This document shows positions 9,864-15,788 of a stretch of 15,788 bases of DNA, in pieces. How positions within the stretch are numbered: the first letter of the stretch is position 1; every line of letters starts with the position of its first letter. The translations under genes were made by a program, and so were the position numbers. The notes under the pieces were generated by a model. That model was given only the letters and a program-made list of their open reading frames with translations, was not told where the DNA came from and made no database searches. Source of the stretch: Candidatus Aenigmatarchaeota archaeon (GTDB lineage Archaea; Aenigmatarchaeota; Aenigmatarchaeia; GW2011-AR5); assembly GCA_018304565.1 (NCBI GenBank), contig JAGVVX010000037.1, positions 1-15,788 on the forward strand, in the 5' to 3' direction.

Positions 9864-12803
9864 CTATCCTTTCACGTTGCCAAGCGGTGTCAGCGCAACG
9901 ACTTTCTTCGAGATGCCCGCCTGATGCACGGTCTCTATAACTTCATTGATGTCTTTGTAGGCGGCACCGGCTTCTTCCGCGACGCCGGCGAACGAGACAG
10001 TCCTTACATAAATGCCTCTTTTTTCCATATCCCGTATAAGCGTATCGCCCCGAAACTGGCGCTTGGCTGCAGTTCTCGACATTGTGCGGCCTGAACCGTG
10101 GCATGTAGAGCCGAACGTTTCAAGTTCTGCCTTTTTTGTGCCAACCATTAGATATGACCCTGTTTCCATGCTGCCACCAATGATTATAGGCTGCCCAGCA
10201 TGCCGGTATTTGGCGGTTACTTCTTCCCTGCCAGGCCCAAATGCGCGCGTTGAACCTTTTCGATGAACGAGGACTTTCTTTCTTTGGCCGTTGACTTCAT
10301 GCTCCTCGATCTTTGCTGTGTTGTGCGAAACATCATATACCTGATGCATGCCCAGCTCTTCTGCGGGCTTTTTGAAAACCTTTGAGAACGCCTCACGAAT
10401 GCGATGTAAAATTACCTGGCGATTGGCAAAAGACATGTTTACGCCGCAGCACATGGCTTTGTAGTAGTCCTGCCCCTCCTTGCTCTGGAACGGTGCGCAT
10501 GCAAGTTCAGGATCCCATATCTTCAGGCCGTATTTTGGCATGACATCAAGGAATGTTTTCAAGTAGTCTGTGCCTATCTGGTGGCCAAAGCCTCTCGAGC
10601 CGCAGTGAAACATGATAACTATCTGGTCTTTGCTGTGCACGCCGAAAAGTTTTGCAGTCTCTTCGTCAAATATCTGGCTTGCGTGCTGTATCTCCAAGTA
10701 ATGATTTCCCGAACCAAGGGTGCCTACCTGTGTTATGCCGCGCTTAAAGGCACGGTCGCTTACTTTAGACGGATCTGCGTCTTTCATGCAGCCGTACTCT
10801 TCCGTGTTTTCAAGATCTTCTTCCCATGCAAACCCGTTCTCAAGCGCCCATTTTGCGCCGGTGGCTGTCACAGCCTCGAACTCTCTTTTGTCCAGCTTTA
10901 CAAATCCTGAGCTCCCAACGCCTGCTGGAACTGTCTTGAAAAGAATATCCACAAGTTCCTTGATCTTGGGCCTGACTTCCTTTATTGTAAGATTTGTTGT
11001 AGCCATGCGCATCCCACAGTTAGACACTAGAGTGCAGTTGGCTACAAAATTATGCGATTCAGTGGAAACAGTGAAATCGTAAACAGCGTCATTAAACTCC
11101 ACTAGTTCTTTTGATTCTATTTCATCCCACAAAAAGCCGCTTGTTCCAAGGTTTTCTGAACGACCTTCTAAGAATTGCTCAAACGTCTTAAAACTGTAGG
11201 CTATTCTGGCACTGGACTTTCTGCCTTCGAAAACAGACCTCTCTATGAAACGCTTATTAACAGATTCGTTTCCTAGTGTGCTAAGTATTTCTTTTATTTT
11301 CATTCCTTTGGAATAAAGATCACTAGATATAACAGCTGCCTTCTCGCGTTCTTGTAAAATCTTCTCCTTCAGGTTAAGGTATAAGACTGTTGCATTTCCT
11401 AGAAATCTTTTTAATCGATTATACTCAAAACCTATTTTAGAGTACAGGTTCATGAGATTTTGAGAATCCTGATTAATAAGCAGTCTTATTCTCAATCTTT
11501 TTTCGCCTTTTTTGCTGATGTATTCTTCACGTTCTTGCGATAGCGTAGCAGTTATGTTAAATTCCTTCAGAATTTTCACAATCTGATTCAAGAAAGCTCT
11601 GGCATTAGATATATGCTCATCCGATTTATTCATGGAGACTGTTGGCATGTAAAAGTTGTAACCGTGACCAGTCAGCGTCTTTGGTGATGACATCTCAGCA
11701 CCGAAAAATGCCGCCAAGAATAGCCTTTTTATCCAGAGAGGGCTTTCCAGTATCCATCCAGGTACCTCATATTCTTGTTTCACCTTGTTGCCGCTTGGGA
11801 TTTTTAATGCCTTCAGTAGTGCCACAAAGGACTGAGATGTTACATGAAGGCTGTTTTCGACATAAACAAAGCTCACGTTGCCGTATTTTGTATCTATCGA
11901 ATGATTTCTTTCTCTCTGATGTAGATAAGACTTGAAGCCTATCTTTTCCAAGTCCTTCTGAATGATTTCAAGATCTTCTTTTTTTCCGTAAAGAGCTGCG
12001 AATTGGGCTTTATCTGTGCAGATAAGTGTTCCATCGCCTATGTCATAACCGGCGATCTTTGCGATATACGGCAAAGCTGGATTATCGAAGGAAAGCGGCA
12101 GAAGACCTTTTTCTCCAAGCTCTTTTATTACACGTTCTTTATTGAATGGCAATTCAATTTTTCTAATGTCTTCTGCGGTAAGAAAAGTCTTGCCTGAGGG
12201 TTGCTGGTACGGTACACCAGCGAAAGTGTATACAGCTACATTTGTATTTTTTTCGACATCTGCTGCTGGCACCATGCCGTTAGGTGTAAATATGGGGTGA
12301 TCTTCAGTTGCCAGTATTTCTATCCCGCTCTTTGTTTTTATTTTCAAAATATTTTTTGCTTGCCTGCTCATAAAGGCAACAATCTTGGAAGTCTCTTCTG
12401 ATTGTGTTTTATTATTAAATGAAACTAAATCCGGTTTATCCGTTTCAAAATCTTTAATTTTTTTTGTAAAGCCAAGATCTGTCAATACATATGTATCACC
12501 AGCTAGGCAATTGATATCGAATCCAATACCGCCAGGAGAAATTATTCCTTTATCCAGGTCAAAGGCCGCAACACCGCCGATTGGGAAGCCGTAGCCCCAG
12601 TGCCCGTCGGGCATGCAGAAGGCATGGTTTATTATGCCCGGCAGGCGGGCAACATTGGTAACCTGATTAAATACGCCGTCGTCCATATCGCGTATGAGCT
12701 TTTCCGTTGCATAGATGCGCGCAGGGACCAGCATGCCTTCCTTGAATGTTTGCGGCAGCTCCCAGATTGTATCTGTTACTTTCTTCAGCTCTTTTGGTGG
12801 CAT
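9864..12803 (-). CDS. rtcB: RtcB tRNA-splicing RNA ligase containing an intein
   Basis: RtcB joins 2',3'-cyclic phosphate and 5'-hydroxyl RNA ends using GTP and manganese, and seals tRNA exons after intron removal. The two extein parts (98 and 384 residues) give a normal 482-residue ligase. The N-part ends with MPDGHWGYGFPIGG and SPGGIGFDIN. The C-part begins CGMRM (the metal-binding active-site Cys) and has GSGNHYLEIQ, FHCGSRGFGHQ, YDVSHNTAK, HRKGSTRAFGPG and CHGSGRTMSR, which holds the His that is guanylylated. ATG 12803 is preferred to TTG 12824: a TTTAAA box lies 28 bases upstream and the P. horikoshii enzyme starts at the same point. The archease activator is encoded about 1.4 kb past its start on the same strand, separated by three plus-strand genes. 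Stop codon at 9864-9866. Confidence 0.97.
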   Translation of the reverse strand: MPPKELKKVTDTIWELPQTFKEGMLVPARIYATEKLIRDMDDGVFNQVTNVARLPGIINHAFCMPDGHWGYGFPIGGVAAFDLDKGIISPGGIGFDINCLAGDTYVLTDLGFTKKIKDFETDKPDLVSFNNKTQSEETSKIVAFMSRQAKNILKIKTKSGIEILATEDHPIFTPNGMVPAADVEKNTNVAVYTFAGVPYQQPSGKTFLTAEDIRKIELPFNKERVIKELGEKGLLPLSFDNPALPYIAKIAGYDIGDGTLICTDKAQFAALYGKKEDLEIIQKDLEKIGFKSYLHQRERNHSIDTKYGNVSFVYVENSLHVTSQSFVALLKALKIPSGNKVKQEYEVPGWILESPLWIKRLFLAAFFGAEMSSPKTLTGHGYNFYMPTVSMNKSDEHISNARAFLNQIVKILKEFNITATLSQEREEYISKKGEKRLRIRLLINQDSQNLMNLYSKIGFEYNRLKRFLGNATVLYLNLKEKILQEREKAAVISSDLYSKGMKIKEILSTLGNESVNKRFIERSVFEGRKSSARIAYSFKTFEQFLEGRSENLGTSGFLWDEIESKELVEFNDAVYDFTVSTESHNFVANCTLVSNCGMRMATTNLTIKEVRPKIKELVDILFKTVPAGVGSSGFVKLDKREFEAVTATGAKWALENGFAWEEDLENTEEYGCMKDADPSKVSDRAFKRGITQVGTLGSGNHYLEIQHASQIFDEETAKLFGVHSKDQIVIMFHCGSRGFGHQIGTDYLKTFLDVMPKYGLKIWDPELACAPFQSKEGQDYYKAMCCGVNMSFANRQVILHRIREAFSKVFKKPAEELGMHQVYDVSHNTAKIEEHEVNGQRKKVLVHRKGSTRAFGPGREEVTAKYRHAGQPIIIGGSMETGSYLMVGTKKAELETFGSTCHGSGRTMSRTAAKRQFRGDTLIRDMEKRGIYVRTVSFAGVAEEAGAAYKDINEVIETVHQAGISKKVVALTPLGNVKG
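11019..12509 (-). other. RtcB intein with LAGLIDADG-type homing endonuclease
   Basis: This in-frame 497-residue insert sits between FDIN and CGMR, the site used by the P. horikoshii RtcB intein. Splicing blocks: Cys1 in CLAGDTYVLTD; block B ATEDHPIF with His71; block F YDFTVSTESHNFVA with His486; terminal Asn497; +1 Cys. The residue before the terminal Asn is Ser (LVSN), where His is usual. A two-motif LAGLIDADG endonuclease is seen at IAKIAGYDIGDGTL (149-162) and RLFLAAFFGAEMS (262-274), each with its acidic residue. The DNA is AT-richer than the exteins, in keeping with mobility. Splicing must occur for the ligase to have its catalytic Cys beside FDIN. Confidence 0.95.
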
Positions 12804-12827
12804 AACCAAGTAAGTTTTTGGCAAGGG

Positions 12828-12835
12828 ATTTAAAG
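12828..12835. promoter_or_regulatory. Bidirectional TATA box between rtcB and the orphan cluster
   Basis: ATTTAAAG, with palindromic core TTTAAA at 12829-12834, is centred about 28 bases before rtcB ATG 12803 and about 25 before GTG 12856 on the other strand. Both genes would be leaderless. Confidence 0.6.
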
Positions 12836-12855
12836 GTTAAATCAATAAAAACAAC

Positions 12856-13194
12856 GTGCCAAAAAAAGACAAGAAAATGCCACGTACCCGCATAGTACCA
12901 GAAGTGGTGAAATGGACAAATGTCACTGTAGATTATTTTGGCATTGATCCAATATTGGAAATAGATTATTTGAATGATCCTACGTATGGAACCGGGGCAA
13001 AAACTTATAGAATTATTGAAGGGAGAGCGATTCCTGTAGAGCCTAGAGATCGAAATGAGGAAATTTATTTTATCGGAGTTGCTCTTCGTGGTATAGAAAA
13101 GCTTGAAAATGATCTTTCCATGCCACAAAATAACCGCAGGAAAGATGTTATAGAAAGTCTTAGAAGTTCATTATCAAGATATCAAGAATCTTGA
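12856..13194 (+). CDS. Orphan protein, first of two tandem paralogues
   Basis: The 112-residue product has a basic start (MPKKDKKMPRTR), a beta-rich middle with LEIDYLNDPTYGTGAKTYRI (34-53) and a helical C-terminal half (IYFIGVALRGIEKL ... DVIESLRSSLSRY). It has no signal, membrane segment or known motif. The same order, LE[IV]-x8/9-YGxGxxTYxI followed by a helical tail, occurs in the next gene, so the two are diverged duplicates. GTG 12856 lies 25 bases after a TTTAAA box; ATG 12877 is the alternative. Codons are AT-rich compared with its paralogue. It is transcribed divergently from rtcB. Confidence 0.75.
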   Translation: MPKKDKKMPRTRIVPEVVKWTNVTVDYFGIDPILEIDYLNDPTYGTGAKTYRIIEGRAIPVEPRDRNEEIYFIGVALRGIEKLENDLSMPQNNRRKDVIESLRSSLSRYQES

Positions 13195-13213
13195 AAGAAG
13201 TTATTCGGCTATA

Positions 13214-13226
13214 GATTTAAAGGTTA
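13214..13226 (+). promoter_or_regulatory. Duplicated promoter element of the second paralogue
   Basis: GATTTAAAGGTTA here is identical to 12827-12839 in front of the first paralogue. Its TTTAAA core (13216-13221) is 23-28 bases before ATG 13244, so each copy keeps its own leaderless promoter. Confidence 0.65.
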
Positions 13227-13243
13227 GAAGAGCAGAAGTTTCA

Positions 13244-13600
13244 ATGCAATCAGATTCGGGCGTTACTGTGTCCTATAAGCAATGTGATAATGGCGGGAAA
13301 GGAATGTTTGTATCAGGGCTTTTTTCATCTGTTGACGTAATTCCTTCTGACGGCGGCGTAGAACTTGAAGTCTCTTGCTGGGGAAACGATTCTCGATACG
13401 GCATGGGCGGTGAGACTTACGCAATCTCAGAGGCCGGCATATTAAGAGGCGATTCAGAAGCCGGGTTTCCGCAGAGAGACCTGCACTATCTCCGCCTTGC
13501 GTTTGAGAGGCTGGGATCCATATCGCCGGAAGAAGAGCCTTACATATCGCTGAGAAATCGCGCCATGGAAGCGCTCAGGCCTATATGTCCGCAGAGTTGA
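13244..13600 (+). CDS. Orphan protein, second of two tandem paralogues
   Basis: The 118-residue product repeats the architecture of the gene before it: LEVSCWGNDSRYGMGGETYAI (41-61) matches LEIDYLNDPTYGTGAKTYRI of the first copy with one gap. A helical tail follows (LHYLRLAFERLG ... LRNRAMEALRPI) matching IYFIGVALRGIEKL ... DVIESLRSSL. No family was recognised and no signal or membrane segment is present. Its codons are much GC-richer than those of its paralogue, so the duplication is old or one copy was acquired separately. The 13-base promoter element is shared by both copies. The third orphan gene starts 5 bases after its stop. Confidence 0.75.
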   Translation: MQSDSGVTVSYKQCDNGGKGMFVSGLFSSVDVIPSDGGVELEVSCWGNDSRYGMGGETYAISEAGILRGDSEAGFPQRDLHYLRLAFERLGSISPEEEPYISLRNRAMEALRPICPQS

Positions 13601-13605
13601 TTGTT

Positions 13606-14241
13606 ATGACCTTAACTCCTCAAAACATGAGAACGGATCCTTCAGGTAATGCGTATTCTCCTGCAGCATTAAGAGAAGATGTAACACATATGGATGGAAA
13701 GCAACTGAAAAAATATATTAGATTAGCCTTTCAGGGTGAGGTTGATCCTAAATTTCTACCAGTTGGTTCTGATTTTTGGCGAGCTTGGGGTTCTACGCAT
13801 CCTCAAGCTGGAAGATTTTTTGCGGGCATTTATACAACAATGCCTCATGCATTAGATGGCAGCTTCACGAGAGCAGATAGGTCCAAGCTGGATTTTGATC
13901 CCCAATACGCAGTCAGGTTTGAATCCATTTTGAAGAAATTTCTTGAAGAATGCATAAATTATCAAGGCAAGCCTACTCGAAGAAAACTAATGATCGCGCA
14001 AGGATGCGTTGATGCTGTTGATGACATTAGGTTCCATTCTGGACCAAACAGCCCAGAAATGCAGTTTATTAGACCCCTTCAAGAAAAAGATGGTATCAAT
14101 GGTGCTGAAGCATTGAAACTGGCTGGACAAATAAGCTATCCATCAGATAACGATAATCAGTTGTACGGACTTGTTTCACGACTTCAGGATGATGCTAGAT
14201 ATGCAAGCCTAGACTTCGGCACTTTTAAGTTTCGCCGTTAG
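13606..14241 (+). CDS. Orphan protein, third gene of the cluster
   Basis: From ATG 13606 the product has 211 residues; an in-frame ATG at 13585, inside the preceding gene, would add seven. It is soluble and mixed alpha/beta, with SDFWRAWGSTHPQAGRFFAGIY-type aromatic stretches near the N-terminal third and a helical middle (AVRFESILKKFLEECINY). No catalytic motif, zinc site or membrane segment was seen and no family recognised. Five bases separate it from the second paralogue, so co-transcription is likely. The last four bases overlap the stop of convergent archease. AT-rich codons resemble those of the first paralogue more than the second. Confidence 0.75.
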   Translation: MTLTPQNMRTDPSGNAYSPAALREDVTHMDGKQLKKYIRLAFQGEVDPKFLPVGSDFWRAWGSTHPQAGRFFAGIYTTMPHALDGSFTRADRSKLDFDPQYAVRFESILKKFLEECINYQGKPTRRKLMIAQGCVDAVDDIRFHSGPNSPEMQFIRPLQEKDGINGAEALKLAGQISYPSDNDNQLYGLVSRLQDDARYASLDFGTFKFRR

Positions 14242-14660
14242 ATGTCAACAACAACCCTGCAGAACCACGAGTCGCCTTTCTGCTTGACTTCGAACATGTG
14301 CAGCGTTATTGCCTTCACGTCTATCTTCTGCTCGTGCCTTTTCTTCAGCTTCTCACCGTACATCTCCGCTTCAAGATGGTATTTGCCGTCTTTTTCTGTT
14401 ATCTTTATTTTGTACTTCGAGAAAAGCATCAGTTCCGCGTCTTTCATGAACACAAGTTCTTCAAGCCAGTTGTAGAAAAGCCTCTCTATGCTGCTTTCAA
14501 CAAGCCGCACAGTCCTTTTCAGCCGGGGCTTTATGCCTTTAATGGTGATCATCGCATCTGTAAGCGCTTTAGCCCCTTCCTCGAAAAGCTGTTCAAGGCT
14601 TTTGGCTTCTGCCTCGAAAGCAAGGTCAGCAGTCGCAACATCTTCCAGATAACGGTACAT
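14238..14660 (-). CDS. Archease, RtcB activator
   Basis: Archease speeds guanylylation of RtcB and lets it turn over many times. The 140-residue protein is full length and shows the family pattern: MYRYLEDVATADLAFEAEA at the start (usual form YEFLEHTADIG; the metal-binding Asp is kept in ATAD, the His is not), SLEQLFEEGAKALTDAM (21-37), IERLFYNWLEELVFMKD (58-74; usual DLLYDWLNELL), and VKAITLHMFEV then RVVVDI at the end (usual VKAVTYHxLxV, DI). RtcB is on the same strand about 1.4 kb downstream, beyond three genes on the other strand. A TATA palindrome 25 bases upstream implies a leaderless transcript. Confidence 0.93.
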   Translation of the reverse strand: MYRYLEDVATADLAFEAEAKSLEQLFEEGAKALTDAMITIKGIKPRLKRTVRLVESSIERLFYNWLEELVFMKDAELMLFSKYKIKITEKDGKYHLEAEMYGEKLKKRHEQKIDVKAITLHMFEVKQKGDSWFCRVVVDI

Positions 14661-14681
14661 GATATCTCATCAGCGATTTCA

Positions 14682-14689
14682 CTTATAAG
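14682..14689. promoter_or_regulatory. Bidirectional palindromic TATA box between archease and its neighbour
   Basis: CTTATAAG is a perfect palindrome centred at 14685.5, exactly midway between the first base of archease (14660) and the first base of the plus-strand gene (14711). It is 25 bases from each, the spacing expected for leaderless transcription in both directions. Confidence 0.7.
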
Positions 14690-14710
14690 CTTTTACAGGT
14701 TAGTATTACT

Positions 14711-14986
14711 GTGGCCGCAGAAACTGCAGAATTAGCGGACTTGAAAAGGCGTTTTAGTGACGCTATATTTGATGCAGAATCTTTTGCATATTGCAACCTG
14801 TTCTTGCCAAATCCGGCAATCCAAACGCTGGACCGGTATCTTTCCCTTTATGCTGAAGCGGAAGAGCTGCACAGGACGCTTAAATACACGGGCACTGAAA
14901 TACCGGAAAACACGGACTGCAGGATGTACAGGCTGATGGAACTCAGCGGTGTAATAAAAGAAGCAAGACGGAAGCATTTTGAATAG
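14711..14986 (+). CDS. Small helical protein of unknown function
   Basis: The 91-residue product starts with GTG 14711 (MAAETAELADLKRRF). It is predicted by eye to be nearly all helix, with heptad-like leucines in DRYLSLYAEAEELHRTLKY (41-59) and MYRLMELSGVIKEARRK (72-88). Three cysteines or fewer, no zinc pattern, no membrane segment. It shares the symmetric TATA palindrome with archease, so the two are divergently transcribed from one site. The GTG is chosen for its 25-base spacing from that box. No family was recognised. Confidence 0.65.
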   Translation: MAAETAELADLKRRFSDAIFDAESFAYCNLFLPNPAIQTLDRYLSLYAEAEELHRTLKYTGTEIPENTDCRMYRLMELSGVIKEARRKHFE

Positions 14987-15031
14987 GTTCCTTGCAACAG
15001 CGGAATGCGAAGCGTCAATCCTCGAAGAACC

Positions 15032-15334
15032 TTAATGAGTTTCAGCTATTTCTTCTATTCTCACGGGGATCTCGAATCTCATGCCCACACATTCAAGCAA
15101 ATATCTTGCATATGCATCCAGCGGCCTGTCTGTGAGCAGTCTGCCTCCCATGTCTGCTTCCAGTTTGTACCCGATTTCTGACAGCTCCCTGCAGGCAGCC
15201 GCAACAACCTCAGGAAGGGCCGCTTCTTCCCCGTAAGTCATAATGAATGCAAAGTCCCTCCAGTTTATATCCTCGTGTTTAGGCGGATTCTTTCTTAATT
15301 TCTCTTCGTTCACCGATATCAGGTACTTGGTCAT
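15032..15334 (-). CDS. Small soluble protein of unknown function
   Basis: The 100-residue product (MTKYLISVNEEKLRKNPPKH) has an alpha/beta character: a first strand, a helix around LPEVVAAACRELSEIGYKL (40-58), a glycine turn DMGGRLL and a helix LDAYARYLLECVGM. Cytoplasmic, with no recognised motif or family. It is convergent with the plus-strand gene ending at 14986; the 45-base gap between them holds an AGGTTC/GAACCT inverted repeat. The downstream half of a two-gene arrangement with 15424-15750 is possible, though a hairpin and an 89-base gap separate them. Confidence 0.65.
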   Translation of the reverse strand: MTKYLISVNEEKLRKNPPKHEDINWRDFAFIMTYGEEAALPEVVAAACRELSEIGYKLEADMGGRLLTDRPLDAYARYLLECVGMRFEIPVRIEEIAETH

Positions 15335-15400
15335 ATGATCGCCGCAGAAAGTATTCGGCAGAAACCTTAAAATAGCGCGCTGCAGCCGTTGAACACGACA

Positions 15401-15420
15401 TGCCCGTCCGGGTTCGGGCA
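15401..15420 (-). terminator. GC-rich hairpin after the 15424-15750 gene
   Basis: TGCCCG (15401-15406) pairs with CGGGCA (15415-15420) around an 8-base loop, three bases past the stop codon on the minus strand. No T-run follows, so it may protect the 3' end more than terminate. Confidence 0.4.
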
Positions 15421-15423
15421 GAA

Positions 15424-15750
15424 TCAGTCCTCATGCCCCTGCTTCGGTGCCGGCGCGCCTTCGTAGTATTTTGAGAGCACGTCAAGGATGTCATCTGCCG
15501 GACCTCTTTCTTCGCGTATGGAAAATTTCACGATCCTGTTTCCGTCGTCCTTTTCAATATTTTCCACAAGAAACCTTGATTTTGTCTTTTCTTCCAGCTC
15601 ATTCCTGAAGTCCTCGAAAAAGGTCTCGGGTCGGAGCCCGGAAAAGCGGACGACAACATTGCGGCCGGTAACGTCAAGGAGCTTGGTCATGACATCGGGC
15701 TTCCTGTGACGATTGTAGTTCCTGATAATGGATTCCAGACGGGACTTCAT
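15424..15750 (-). CDS. Small soluble protein of unknown function
   Basis: The 108-residue product begins MKSRLESIIRNYNRHRKPD and contains a beta-strand/helix pattern: NVVVRFSGL (31-39), FFEDFRNELEEKTKSRFLVE (44-63), NRIVKFSIRE (71-80) and a final helix DDILDVLSKYYEG. A small alpha/beta fold similar in size to nucleic-acid-binding domains is plausible, but no family was recognised. ATG 15750 lies about 28 bases after a TTTAAA box on the minus strand (15775-15780), supporting the start and a leaderless transcript. The following gene on the strand is 15032-15334. Confidence 0.7.
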   Translation of the reverse strand: MKSRLESIIRNYNRHRKPDVMTKLLDVTGRNVVVRFSGLRPETFFEDFRNELEEKTKSRFLVENIEKDDGNRIVKFSIREERGPADDILDVLSKYYEGAPAPKQGHED

Positions 15751-15774
15751 AGAAATAAATTATAAGAAGCAGGA

Positions 15775-15780
15775 TTTAAA
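15775..15780 (-). promoter_or_regulatory. TATA-like box of the 15424-15750 gene
   Basis: TTTAAA, read on the minus strand within CCTTTTTAAATCC, is centred about 28 bases before ATG 15750. The flanks resemble the box in front of rtcB (ACCTTTAAATCC). Confidence 0.5.
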
Positions 15781-15788
15781 AAGGTGAA

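Noticed and set aside
11019..12509. Insertion of a separate gene or disruption of rtcB
   Set aside because: The insert keeps the frame and carries complete intein splicing blocks at both ends, so it is an intein and not an interruption.
14985..15034. Small RNA between two convergent genes
   Set aside because: Only a 6-bp AGGTTC/GAACCT inverted repeat is visible, with no promoter; a shared 3'-end hairpin is the simpler reading.

Overview
The window is archaeal. Several lines of evidence agree: an RtcB RNA ligase and its partner archease, a tRNA gene with introns of the kind archaea excise, TATA-like boxes about 25-28 nt in front of start codons (leaderless genes), a lipoprotein, and Cys-rich or CARDB-type secreted proteins with C-terminal membrane anchors. 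The moderate GC, many small orphan genes and the C-x2-C-x3-C-x2-C secreted motif would suit a DPANN-type or similar uncultivated lineage. That placement is inference, because no rRNA or other taxonomic marker is present.

Layout. 1-823: the end of a membrane-anchored secreted protein and a nuclease-like lipoprotein, closed by a probable terminator. 893-1529: an AT-rich RNase HI gene followed by a compact array of hairpins that looks like an IS200/IS605-type end plus a four-way junction. 1517-2152: a secreted protein with two calcium-loop motifs, whose last codons lie inside that hairpin array. 2245-3968: a two-gene operon, a winged-helix/MNT nucleotidyltransferase followed by a HEPN-like domain fused to a complete methyltransferase, with a palindromic candidate operator at its promoter. 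4073-4469: tRNA-Thr(UGU) on the minus strand, broken by two introns, one in the D-loop (187 nt, tandemly repetitive) and one after position 37 (137 nt). 4528-5503: a multipass membrane protein and a DUF192 protein. 5505-6615: a small orphan, a 45-residue zinc ribbon and an UPF0173-like metallo-beta-lactamase-fold hydrolase. 6744-9786: a MacB/LolD-like ABC exporter operon whose first gene (CARDB/S-layer-like, membrane-anchored) carries a frameshift. 9864-12803: rtcB with a 497-residue intein immediately before the catalytic cysteine. 12856-14241: three orphan genes, two of them diverged tandem paralogues. 14238-15750: archease and three small orphans.

How it fits together. One theme is tRNA splicing: a doubly interrupted tRNA gene, the ligase that joins archaeal tRNA exons (RtcB) and the ligase activator (archease) lie within 10.6 kb. 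The strongest candidates for something new are the MNT / HEPN-methyltransferase operon, the repetitive D-loop tRNA intron, the hairpin array and the orphan cluster between rtcB and archease. Start choices at several genes were made from TATA spacing, and the bidirectional TATA box exactly midway between archease and its divergent neighbour is a clear example.
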